The position numbers and the translations under genes are program-made. Positions 31,900 to 42,795 of a DNA stretch of 64,000 bases are shown here, in pieces (positions within the stretch are counted from its first letter, which is position 1; the number at the start of each line of letters is the position of its first letter). The notes under the pieces are model-generated. The model had not been told where the DNA came from, made no database searches, and worked only from the letters and a program-made list of their open reading frames with translations. The stretch is from Lycorma delicatula (lineage: Eukaryota > Arthropoda > Insecta > Hemiptera > Fulgoridae), in the NCBI RefSeq assembly GCF_047948215.1, contig NC_134467.1, forward strand, positions 35,245,020 to 35,309,019. Direction: 5' to 3'.

Positions 31900-32720
31900 C
31901 CTTTCTATATAGCCCTGTACCAGAGTTATAGCTCTAGAAGGGAAAGTATTGTAATCGGTCCAATTTGGGCATTTGTGGTTTGTTTTCACCGGATCATTTC
32001 ACGTTTTGATAACTAAGGAACCCAAAAACTGGATGGAAATTTTGAAATGTTCTGTGTTAGTCTCTAAATCACCTTATATCTCCAAAACAACCTAACCGAT
32101 TTTGACCAAACTACTTTTACGCCATTAAATTTTCAACGTAAAAGGTCAAAGAGATGAGGCTGTAGGACAAGGTCACTTTCAATATATTTACATTTCGTCT
32201 AATTAAGGTAATATTTTTGTTAGGCACATTTGTTAACAATTAAAAAATAACAATATTTGCGAATTTGTAAAATCGCTCTACCGCCCACAAAAAAAAAGCT
32301 CTTATAGATTGTTATTTTATGACGTCAGAGGTTAGCGGTAGAATTAAATAAATGAATAATATTTAAATTGTAAAAAAGTAACTCGGTCTAGCTGAATCTC
32401 CAACTCAATCGTTCGATTGACTCGATACCTTTTGCGTTAAGCATGGTGGGTAAACCATTCTGCCAACAATGTAAGCGAAATTTGTTCTATGCAAGTTGTA
32501 AAATTACATTAGTTAGTGTTGACCGTCGCCGGTAGTACCGTCATACCCGCGTGAATTAAATACGATATGCACGCGCGCTTTCGTTAGAATCATTGAATTA
32601 AACGGAAAAAAATATTATATTTAAATAAAATGATAAATATTTTAAATTAAGTTTTATGTGTAACTCATGTAGGACTTTCCCCTAAGCCGCGTTACGGGAA
32701 AGTCCTTTGTCAGTTTTTTT
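31900..32720 (+). repeat. Dispersed repeat family F, longest copy, with terminal hairpin
   Basis: It starts around TATAGCCCTGTACCAGAG, includes ACCTAACCGATTTTGACCAA, TGACGTCAGAGG, CAACTCAATCGTTCGATTGA and GCGCGCTTTCGTTAG, and ends with a hairpin followed by a T run. Parts match 5030-5640 and 17290-17525 in reverse complement. No protein frame is seen. Confidence 0.55.
32671..32706. repeat. 11-bp perfect hairpin followed by a T run
   Basis: AGGACTTTCCC (32671-32681) pairs with GGGAAAGTCCT (32696-32706) around a 14-nt loop. A run of 15 T begins about ten bases later. It lies at the end of the family F copy. Confidence 0.85.
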
Positions 32721-33929
32721 TTTTTTTTGTTTTGTATTAGAGCTGTTTTATATGCTATTTTACATTAACTTTTTTGTTATTTCTCCTATTTTAATTCATT
32801 TATTTGGTTATTTTTTTATTATTTACTGTATTTTTTTAATTACTTCTCTTCCTTCGTATTGAACTTGAAAAAAAAACAACAAATTTTTGCATTATTTTAT
32901 CATTCAATTTATTTTAAAAACATTTCAAATTTGTCTTTTATTTAAATAATTTTTTTTTTAATTACCAAACCTTTTTTTTATATTAATTATAACAAATAAA
33001 ACATAAACTAGAGTTTAATCTCACATGAATTTGGGAAAGTTCATTAACTTTTCCACTTTATTTTTTTTTCATATTTAAGTTAATTAAACAAAAGAAATTA
33101 TTGTAGTATATACAGAGATTTATGAATAATTTTTTTCAGTAAAATGTTAAAGTAGAATTTAAATTTTATAGTAATTACAAAATCTCGTTGTATTCTCCTC
33201 GTGCATAATTAATAATAATAAAAATATACGCGTATGAATTAGTAAATGCATTTACGTAATTTTAAGTCAGTTACTATTAAATAATAAAATAGAGAAATCG
33301 TTTTGCTCTTAGTATTATATTTTTTATGTATCTAGTATATTCAGGTTAAAAAAAAATATATGTAGCATGAAGAGACTAAAATAATATCTCATCTTACAGA
33401 AAGACTTTCCGCATACTAATTTTATACTTCAAAATTTATTATAAGAAATTTACATATATTATAATGGAGATTTACTTTGCGATATATTATATAATTTTAA
33501 ACAAAATATTGAAAATTAAATTACGGGATTTATTATAGAATAGTATTTCTATATTATAAAGTGTTTATTAATATAATAAATTTAAAAAAAAAAAAAAAAA
33601 CATTAATTTTTTAAATTAATTAACTAAACGAAATAATCTCTTTTTTTTAACTTTTAAACTAAAATTCTGAAATATAACCTAAATGAAATGTAATAAATCT
33701 TAAAACTAAAGAGAATAAAAAAGCCGTGTTATAACAGCAAAGCGGTGATATATTTTATAATATAAATACCAAGAAATAAGGATTTTTTAAAATATTTTTA
33801 TCATATTTTTTTTAATATTAAAACACTGTTCACTTATAAAACAAAAGATTGAATACATTCAATATAGATAATTTACTAAAAAATTCAATAACAAGTGAAA
33901 AAATTAAAAATGTTTAAAAACCCACGAAA
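32721..33929. other. AT-rich spacer, nothing recognised
   Basis: Extremely AT-rich with poly(A)/poly(T) runs. No gene is seen. Confidence 0.5.
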
Positions 33930-33931
33930 CA

Positions 33932-34176
33932 GTTTTAAAGAAACATATCTACTGCTATGCTCCTTTGCGGTTTATAACCATAAAACTAATCTAAAAACCT
34001 GCTGTGAAATGATATCTATGTAATGCAATAAACCGCATCAAAATCTGCCCAGCCGTTTTAGAGAAAGACATCTATTACAGTCCGCTCTGGTGGCTTATAA
34101 CCGTAAAATATATCTACGAACCTGCTCTGAAGTGATGCCTACGTAATGCAAAAAACCTCATTGAAATCAGTCCAAT
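33932..34176 (+). repeat. Imperfect tandem duplication, about 123-bp unit
   Basis: Unit 1 starts GTTTTAAAGAAACATATCTA (33932) and unit 2 GTTTTAGAGAAAGACATCTA (34055). Both contain GGTTTATAACCATAAAA or its variant GGCTTATAACCGTAAAA, AACCTGCTGTGAAATGAT or its variant, and CTATGTAATGCAA. The body resembles decayed transposon sequence (ATCAAAATCTGCCCAGCCGT). Confidence 0.8.
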
Positions 34177-34369
34177 AATTTTTTTATTCGCGCACGTACA
34201 CGCGCGAGCACAACCTCTTAACACACATACCGTCTCCGTCGTGGATAATAAAAGAATCCATGTAAAGATTCTTTTTTTTCTTTTTTTTTTTTAATAATTC
34301 ATTTCCCCATGTAATTTCAAAGCTTATGTATATGAGATTGAATATCAAATGGAAATTTCGCAGCGTATA

Positions 34370-34475
34370 AAAAATTTTATATCTGACCGGGATTTGAACC
34401 CGGGATCTCCGGATTAAAAACAGAGACGCTTACTAGGATTTATTAGCTATTAAGCTAAATTACGACACTACAAAA
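34370..34475 (-). mobile_element. SINE-A-like tRNA-derived fragment
   Basis: On the minus strand it reads ATCCGGAGATCCCGGGTTCA then AATCCCGGTCAGA, matching the B-box region of SINE-A at 50831. The 5' half towards 34475 is degraded. Confidence 0.7.
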
Positions 34476-35781
34476 CAGCAATTTTCTCAGAAGACTTATA
34501 TATTAACAAAGTTTAATCTAAGTAAGAAATCTTTTAAAAGAAAAATCATAACGAAGATTATTAGATCTAAAAGAACAGAGGAAAGTTACAGGTTAAAATC
34601 TAATAATGAAATTTACTAAGAAATAAAATATTTAGAAACTGAAATACACTAAAGATTGAAATATTTTGGCTAAATGTATAGAATAAGTGACAATAAACTA
34701 ACAAAACTTTAATTATTACGAAGAAAAAAATAAGGGTGGCCAAGGTCAAAATAGAAATTGGAAAAAATAATACCAGATATAATAGTGAGCTTCGGTAAAA
34801 CAATTGGGCCAATATAATATTATTGTATATCTCATATTAGTTGATACCGTATAGGTACGTAATAGAGTGAGCTATAAACAATATCTATGTTGTTCTAATG
34901 GTAGGTTATTATAATTTTTGATAATGTTTTATTGATTTAATGTCATTCTCTCGTCATCTCCCTTCTGGATTGCGCAACGTTATAACTCAGGGGAAAAGTC
35001 TAGCTACAATTAGATTAGTGAAAAACCATTATTTGTAAAAAAAAAAAAAGATAACAAATCAAATTACAGTAATTAGATTAGTCTCTGTATTTTTTACGTC
35101 CATCGTTACGACATTAACATCAATCATAAATCGATTGATAGTTAATTTTATGATGAAATTTACGTAAATTTGGGCACATAACTATGATATTTGGTTATTT
35201 TTTTATGTGAGCTGTGTAATATTTGTATTTAAATTGCAGATAATCATTACAAACATAAAAACATTTTATTATATCTTCATGAAAGAGTGATCACGTTAGT
35301 ACATTTTTACCAAAATTAAAATTCTATAAAATAATGATGCAATTGTAATAATAATATTTCAATCAAGATACTGGAAAAATAATACCGTTGTTATTTAAAA
35401 TGAACAAACTAAAATATTGATTTTTTTCTTGTAATTTTAGCTGTAAAATATCTGAGAAACATTTAATCGAATATACTACGGAAATCTTTTATATTTATAT
35501 TAAATTATTAACATGGTATCAAATTATATGAAATATGGTGTAGTTCTTTTCATATTAAAATATAAAATGAGAAGTTATGTGTAAATAATTAAACAAAAAC
35601 TTTTGTTACGACTTGAAGTATTATTTATTTAACATATTATTATAATAAAACTGTTATTTAAGTAAAATTCAATAAAATACTTATCTTGTAAGTTGAGGTA
35701 AGAAAATTTAAAATGTATGATAAGCAGAAAGTCATAAAAGAATATAACAGAAACATTTTCCTTACTCATTCGCTCTACTTA
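34476..35781. other. AT-rich spacer, nothing recognised
   Basis: No supported feature. Confidence 0.5.
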
Positions 35782-35794
35782 TTGAGCATGCAGG

Positions 35795-35825
<31 letters not shown>

Positions 35826-35835
35826 GCATGCTCAA
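35782..35835. repeat. 13-bp inverted repeat flanking (TA)n
   Basis: TTGAGCATGCAGG (35782-35794), a TA repeat of about 28 bases, then CCTGCATGCTCAA (35823-35835). Since (TA)n is self-complementary, the whole 54-bp stretch is a near-perfect palindrome. A 134-codon frame runs through it but looks accidental. Confidence 0.92.
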
Positions 35836-36479
35836 ATTGTGGAATATTCTCCTGCATACGTATTACTGTTGAAAAAGTTTATGTTCAAAGCTACGCTCGA
35901 ACATTTACACACATACTTACAAATTCACAAAAACAAAGACTATAAGATAGTGTTAGAAAAAATCAATCTTCAATTTTTCATTAAACTTCGTGTCGTAAAA
36001 TCAATGCATTCAAACCAGTTTAATAATTTACAATCTAAAATTAATAATTACAGTTTAATAATTCTCACATGTTATCTTTTACTTATGTTTATAGACAAAT
36101 TAGACATTTTTCTCTAAGTTTTTTCTCAGTTAAATTAAAATTAATAATTCACTAGGAAAAGGCGGACTTACGGCCGACCGCGAAAATATTACATAGTTTT
36201 TTTTTTCATTACACATGATTTTGTTAAATGTTTTTGCCAATTTTAACAACCAAGAACTTAGCGTATTAACAACAACAAAATATTTACAACAAAAAGCTTA
36301 AAAATCTTGAAAAATTTTTAGTTGTTATTTGAATTATGATTTTTTAAAACAGCTCTAACCCCAGTATTTTTCTTTTTTATCCCCAAAATATAATATAATT
36401 TTGATAAATAGTTAGTAACAAGAAGTATAATAAATCGTTCAAACGAATTAATCGTTCAAGAAGTAAAAATCGTTTGAAC
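35836..36479. other. AT-rich spacer
   Basis: At 36430-36480 two copies of a near-palindrome (TCGTTCAAACGA and TCGTTTGAACGA) occur. No gene is seen. Confidence 0.45.
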
Positions 36480-36610
36480 GAATGTGTGGTTTGTACGCTA
36501 CGCGCAGCCGCCTGGTGCACCACTATTGGTCCGTTCTGCGCCAATAGCAGGTAAAATAAAAATATGAGCAAATACAACAAACAAACCCACAATTTTTTAC
36601 CACCATCGTT
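36480..36610 (+). repeat. Repeat family I, copy 2 (CCAAT hairpin)
   Basis: CACCACTATTGGTCCGTTCT then GCGCCAATAGCAGG and AAAATAAAAATATGAGCAAA match 18335-18385. The CTATTGG/CCAATAG stem is conserved; the loop differs at a few bases. Confidence 0.6.
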
Positions 36611-37291
36611 TTTTTTTGGGGGGTAAAGAAAGATTATTAATTTTATTAATTTATAGATGAAATAAAATATCTTAAAATTGAAATAAATAAATAATTTTTA
36701 TTCCTTATCACTTATCATTTTGTTTGTGTGAATTGGTGAAAGAGTTTTAGCAGTATTTTTAAAAGTCAAATGCTTATTTTATCTCCAACCTTCTTATCTA
36801 GAAGGAATAATATATGGAAATTTTAATAGAGTATGAAAAATATTATGTATGATAAAGATATGTAATACAGAAACTTTAGATAAATATATACTTCTACTAC
36901 CATGATATGGTGGTCACTATTAATAATCTTTTCATTATTATTTTTAATAAATAACATTTATATATTTATTCTATTCTAATTTACAGCATGTAAATGTTTA
37001 TAATAGAAATGATTTATAATTTACCAATCATATAATTACATACTATTTAAAAAAATTTATATACTTAACTCAATAAATAATTTCATTTTAATGATCTAAT
37101 AAGTAATAAAAGGAATATATTTAGAAGCAGAACTTACGGGTGAAATTAATTAATACACCTTACTTTACACGAAATGTAACCAACGGGTATATCATTTTCC
37201 TAGTTTCTTTTTCTTTTCCCTTAATATTCTTTCACTTTTCCCACGTGTTTGGTCTTTCATTTTTTAAGAATTATCTGGGATTCAAATTATA
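36611..37291. other. AT-rich spacer, nothing recognised
   Basis: No supported feature. Confidence 0.5.
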
Positions 37292-38228
37292 CAGAGTGAT
37301 TTTTTAGTCCTGTTACTCAATTTTAAATGTAATTTAAGAAAGGGAAATTTAGCTGGAATAAAAAAATGTATTTGTTACTTACAAAAGAGATTTAATAAAA
37401 AGCTATTACTTACATAATTGTTAAAGAATATGCTAAAAATGCCCACCCTTTGCGGTTACACACGCACGGACTCTTTTCAGCATATTAGCAGAAACCTTTT
37501 TAAGAGTTTCATTGGAAATATTCGTGATTAAGTCTGTAATATTGATTTTAAATTCATCAATAGTGTGAGGATTGTTTTTGAAGGCCTCGGACTTAATATA
37601 GCCCCACAAAGTCAGGAAATGTGAGGTCTGTGAACCTTTGAGGCCATAAGCCCTTGCTTATTAATCAATCATCAAAGAACTCTTTGCAGAAAATCCGTGG
37701 TTTCTCGAGACGTGTAGCATGTAGCACCGTCTTCTGAAACCAACAATACCGTTCTTGAGGTTTCAGGAGGGACACAAATTGGCGCACAATATTCCTGTAT
37801 ACTTCACCATTTACTGTCTGTTCAAATAATATGGGTCCGACTGACTATACGATGACGAGATATCGCACACCACACACCAATTTTTTCAGGATGCAAAGAT
37901 TTGTTTTATAAAGCGTTAGGATTTTCAACCGCCCAAATTCGATAGTTTTGACACTGTTCACATAACCATCGAGATGGATCCAAGCTTCATCGCTAAAGAA
38001 CGCTGTGTTTAAAATTCCATTCCGTTATCATTTACGAAAGACCTAAACCGACGGCAATATTCCAATCGCTTGTTTAAATCTGGAGACTGAAGCTCTTGGG
38101 CTAATCGTACGCGATACGGATAAAATTTCAATTTTTTAGCAGCTATTTGAACACTCGAATATTTCCCTTTCTTAGTAAAAAATTATCAGACATTAACAAT
38201 TGGGTAACAGGATTAAAAATTCATTCTG
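37292..38228 (-). mobile_element. Tc1/mariner-like element lacking the N-terminal coding region
   Basis: The inverted repeats CAGAGTGATTTTTTAGTCCT / CAGAATGAATTTTTAATCCT are flanked by TA on both sides (37290-37291, 38229-38230). On the minus strand a broken transposase starts only at KKLKFYPYRVRLAQELQSPD, immediately inside the right terminal repeat, so the DNA-binding N-terminus is deleted. The C-terminal part (WGYIKSEAFKNNPHTIDEFK and VRACVTAKGGHF) is clear. At 937 bp it is about 400 bp shorter than its relatives. Confidence 0.83.
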
Positions 38229-38499
38229 TATTTATTACCAGTTGTGGTATAATACAATTAACAAAATTTGTATACCTTTAAATTTTATTCCAATAACGAC
38301 TGTTTTCGTTTCCCAATCTTCATCCAGATAAATGAAAATGAAAACTCGATATTCTATTTTTGTACCACGTAATCTTATATGTAACTTTTTCCAAACCAAC
38401 GATTTATGTTTTAGTTTATAATAACATCTCAAAAAATATAAATCTGTTAAATCAGTTGAATAATTATTAATTTTTACTTTGGAAAACTTTATTACGACA
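38229..38499. other. AT-rich spacer
   Basis: No supported feature. Confidence 0.4.
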
Positions 38500-39215
38500 C
38501 GGTTCATCCCATTTTAGGTAGATTTCATAAGAAAGCTACCTATTGTAATGGGTACTATGATACGACTTCCGGAAAATTTCAATATATCTTCGCGTTTCAC
38601 ATCCCCCAGACTCCAAAACCATCGTCAATTCAATAGTCTATATATATATATATATCACTTTCTTTTGGACATGATAACTGCCGTAATTTTGTGTCAATCT
38701 CTCAAATTTATAGATAATATATAACGACCCAAAATCTTAATCGAGTTCATTAATGGGCAAATCTGTCCATAGGGGTTTTTGAAAAAACAAAATATCGCTA
38801 TAACGTTTTTATTAAGTAAAATCTCCAATTCATTTAACGTTCATACTATTCTTTAGATAAGGACTTAAAACTTATGTAAATAAATTTTTTGATAACACCA
38901 ACCATTAGTGCGGGGGTTTTGAAGACAAAAAAAAATTGTACCTCCTTTTTAGGCACATTATCGAATCGGTTTAAAGTGGTCTATAGTCGTGTAAACATTC
39001 CCTAAAGATTTTATCTAAAATAATTTTTGATGTGACCAAACATTACGGCAAGGAATGACTAAAATTTTACTGGAATTATAAGAAGATGGGGCATTTTTGT
39101 ATTATTTAAATTTGAAGTTTTTCTTAATTTTAAAGTGTAAGTCTTTTTTATCCCCTACTTAACACCGGTGATATCTACCTCCGCCTTCCGGCGTATCGAA
39201 AGGGATTTTTTTTAT
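38500..39215 (+). repeat. Dispersed repeat family E, longest copy
   Basis: It starts near CCATTTTAGGTAGATTTCAT, includes CTTCCGGAAAATTTC, CTGCCGTAATTTTGTGTCAA, TAGGCACATTATCGAATCGG and TACGGCAAGGAATGACTAAA, and ends with TCTACCTCCGCCTTCCGGCG. The same blocks appear in order in the reverse copy at 63335-63915. A (TA)n interrupts it at about 38641-38655. Confidence 0.68.
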
Positions 39216-40115
39216 TTCTTCGTTTGACACATTGTATATATATATATATATATATACACCCAGTTTTCTTTGGGTGATAAATATGCTTTATGTAAATTTA
39301 ATTGAAATTAATACTGACTTAGAGTTGTCGAAATATATTTGATAAAAATTAGGGCACGATAAACAAAATTATAAAATTGTTCGTTGGTAAAAAAAAACTT
39401 TTAACATTTGTAGAAGATTTTTATTTAGAAAAAAGATTAAATAGAGATGAATATTAATTATTTTTTTGTTTGGCAATTATTAAGAACAGCAATTCAACGT
39501 AATAAAGAATATTACGAGCAATATCAAATAATTTAAAAGGTTACTAAGCAATTATATTAGTAAATTGCTTTTCGTTTTGTTTTCTAAAAGACATTAAAGC
39601 TGTTACGGATTAAAGCAATTAAAATAGTATTGTTGACAACATGGATAAATCCAAAGATTTATCTGTTAGATAAATGGAATGGGGTAACAGGAAAAGAGAT
39701 TATTAAAATATTCTTATATAACAAGCATAATAAAAATCTCAACAAAACTAATTACTTGTTTTATTCATATCAGAATGAATTGCACTGAGATTAATTTAAG
39801 TTCAATTCAAATTTCATCTGTATAATTTATTTATTATAAAATTTGAATAATCGAATATTCTAATTATTTTTAAAGAAAAGATTTTGCTAAGTCTTACAGA
39901 AGTAAAATCGTAAATAAAACAATACTTAACACCTGTTTAACAAGAATAAAAATTTAATCTGCAGTTACATTTTGTCTCTTAATTATCTATTTATAGATTA
40001 ATGGGAATTTTTAAAATAATTACTGAATTTATACTGTATTTATAAAATAAATTTATTAATAAATTTTAATATCATAATTAATAATAAATTAAATTTAAAA
40101 AAATATATTTATATA
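39216..40115. other. AT-rich spacer with (TA)n at 39236-39255
   Basis: No gene or element beyond the microsatellite is recognised. Confidence 0.5.
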
Positions 40116-40758
40116 CTAGCCGGTTTGACAGTTTAACCAGGGGCTCCGCTCCCTGAATCCCCGCGGCCGATCCAGGGGTTCCCCGATTCCTCTTCCTGCC
40201 CCACAGATATCTCCGTTCCTACCCGGGGCATCCCAGGCCCACTATAGGATCTCCTAACAACTCGCTTTGTTCACCAATACTACCTACCCAGGGAGCCCAG
40301 CCCACTGGACTCCTGCAATATACTCCTGCAATATTCTCACAATCCTCATGATTGTGAGAATAATACTGATAAATAAAAATTAAAATATCTAGGCTTTATA
40401 GAAACCTGAAAAAGAAACTTAATTAGTGAAGACAGAAAAGTGGTAATAATGAAAACTATTATAGTTACTTATTATATAAGTACACGAAATTTTGAAGCGG
40501 AAAACTTCACAACTAAGCTTTCTTTCCCTGGTGACTGAAATATAACAATGACTTAAAAAATTAATCTTTATATACTTTAATGAATTGTTAATTGAACATT
40601 TCATCCTCAATGGGGCTATATCATCAATCTATAGCTTAAACACTTCCCTGGGATAACACGGATGTATCCTGCGAATTTGAAAGCAATCGGTCGATTGGTT
40701 CTCGCGTGATGCGAGAACATACAAACAGACAAATAAACTTTTGGCGTTGTGTATTAGA
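40116..40758 (-). mobile_element. Helitron-like non-autonomous element
   Basis: Read on the minus strand it begins TCTAATACACAACGCC (about 40758) and ends CAAACCGGCTAG (40119-40116), between an A and a T. The 5' part contains ATGTTCTCGCATCACGCGAG and the AACCAATCGACCGATTGCTT segment known from insect Helitron-like repeats; the 3' part is unusually GC-rich (CCCGCGGCCGATCC). No helicase frame is present. Related internal fragments lie at about 53320 and 55870. Confidence 0.65.
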
Positions 40759-41507
40759 TAAACTGAAGGAAAACGTTACTATCCATATATAAAGAATACA
40801 CAAAAAAATTATTAATACATTACTGCCCCAATAGTACAGTTACATCCTCCACGAAAGCAAAATCACTACAATACAAATATGATGCTTTAGTCTCTATGTA
40901 GTATTAACTTTTTTACGTCAATTTTCCTCAACAAAAATAAATATACTATACAAATTTACCATACTTTCCAACTAGCGTAAACATTTTAAGTTATTTAAAA
41001 TTATACTAACGCATATTACTCGTTGTTAAAAAGAGACTGTAACAGATGAGAAATGTTATTTGGATAATGCAGGCTTGAATATAATTAAAGAAGATGTTTC
41101 ATGGCTTTGTCATACTTTCAGTAACAGCCTGCCCCACATTACCATATATTCTGAAGTTCCCTCTACGTTTACATAGACGTATAAGTCTCCGTTACCCATT
41201 ATTGTAAAGTGCAACAATGAAACAACCAGTGATGTCGTAACATTACTGTAGAAGTGTTAACCTACGGAGGAGATTTCCGTACGCATGATATAGTAGCCAA
41301 TCGTCGGACTGTAGCCAAATGGTGGGAGTGCACTACAGCAAACGGAGAAGGGATATTGAAACAAATGATAAAAGTAGAATTATACGTAGCTAAGAAAGTA
41401 GGTGTGGTCAGCTTATCTTTTATTGTATTTATGAAATTTTATGATTCTATTTCCTATATCACTAAAGTTATATTTTATTCTAATATATTATTATGAGTAC
41501 AATTTTA
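40759..41507. other. Unclassified; contains an 87-codon open stretch
   Basis: Between the stop at 41230-41232 and 41496 the plus frame is open, with non-repetitive content such as YGGDFRTHDIVANRRTVAKW, and has no ATG near its beginning. It could be an exon or a transposon piece, but I recognise no domain and see no convincing splice signals. Confidence 0.2.
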
Positions 41508-41575
41508 TAAATAATTTAAGAATAATTATTCTAAGAATAATTATTATTTCTTATTAAGAATAATTATTATTTCTC
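41508..41575. repeat. Short tandem repeat of AAGAATAATTATT
   Basis: Three near-exact units of a 13-base AT-rich motif; the unit is itself close to palindromic. Confidence 0.75.
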
Positions 41576-41644
41576 ATTTAAAAATTATTATACATAATAT
41601 TTTACATTTTTTTATAGTTTTTCTATTCATTTATATTTTTTCTA

Positions 41645-42795
41645 TTTTTTTTTCTGGAAAGAGTGGAAAACCTTCCAAAGGAACCAGGTTGGTGGTATCC
41701 ACTGGACATGTGAGATTCTTACCCATTTAAAAAAACCTTTTTTACCCATCGTTTTCCCAAACCCTCACCGCTTTCGTATTACATCAGTCCGGGGCGTGCT
41801 GTCTGTTGTACTGGAAGACACCCTCCTGTTCAAACTAGCTTCCCTGATATTTAAAGGTCCGTAAGAATTCTTTCTTCTTACATCTCAGGACTAGTTTGAC
41901 CTAACCCGATATCAAGTCTCAAGCCTCCTTATCCGTCAACTTTAATTTAAACAATGTGTAAAGGAAAGACTTAATTCACGCCGAATAGATAACCCTTTGC
42001 TCCAGGGCATAATGAGAGCAGCCAAAGTAAACTGAAAACGTCATCACTATCTCTTTTGCAGTAGTGTCACTGAAGGTTGGTAACATTCCTCAAACGATGA
42101 AATTACTTGAAGAAATAGCCTTCTCCTGTGAGGAACTTTTGAGATAAAAAAATTCTCTTTAATGAGACATCTGGTCACTTCCTTTCTTATTGCACCGTCC
42201 CACCACTGCTGCTGCCTGTCCATTGTACTACTCTGGCTACCTGTATATGATTACTGACATCAACAATCACCGCTATGTAGTCTGCTAGCCGAAATGGTAG
42301 ATTTCCCTACCATCCTAAGCAAGGTCATTAATAAGGATCAACCCAGACTCCAGAAAAATGACCCACCGGGTTGGTCTAGTGGTTAACCCGTCTTCCCAAA
42401 TCAGCTGATTTGGAAGTCGAGAGTTACAGCGTTCAAGTCCTAGTAAAGCCAGTTATTTTTACACGGATTTGAATACTAGATCGTGGATACCGGTGTTCTT
42501 TCGTGGTTGGGTTTCAATTAACCACACATCTCAGGAACGGTCGAACTGAGAATGTACAAGACTACACTTCATTTACACTCATACATATCATCCTCATTCA
42601 TCCTCTGAAGAATTATCTAAACGGTAATTACCGGAGGCTAAATAGGAAAAAGAGATAGGCTCCAGCAACAAAGCGAGATCAGACACCCCGTCCTGCATAA
42701 TCAAGTAACTCTCAGCGCATCGACGCTGTGCAGAAACTTTGTGGATGCAGTATCTCCTTACTGCCAGGGCGTCCGCTCATATCTATACTTTAAAA
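41645..42795 (-). mobile_element. R1-clade retrotransposon fragment (R1e), split by SINE-B
   Basis: The minus-strand translation shows, in broken frames, KFLHSVDALRVT (42770-42700), then after the SINE insertion RKEVTRCLIKENFFISKVPH (about 42200) and CHYCKRDSDD (about 42060), which follow the order of the R1-clade ORF2 C-terminus: the VSxDAxxVLAG region, the VTxxLIP region and the zinc knuckle. The 3' end is suggested by T8 at 41646-41653 (poly(A) on the minus strand). Decay is heavier than in the 4.5-10 kb copies. Confidence 0.55.
42362..42655 (+). mobile_element. SINE-B, full-length, inside R1e
   Basis: Complete copy from CCCACCGGGTTGGTCTAGTG to the tail TACCGGAGGCTAAATAGG. The palindrome lies at 42392-42416 and the tail is the long version with CATCCTCATTCATCCTCTGA. 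The target duplication is not clear. Confidence 0.92.

Noticed and set aside
35713..36117. A 134-codon plus-strand frame
   Set aside because: It runs through a (TA)n palindrome and has AT-driven composition with no domain or signal that I recognise.
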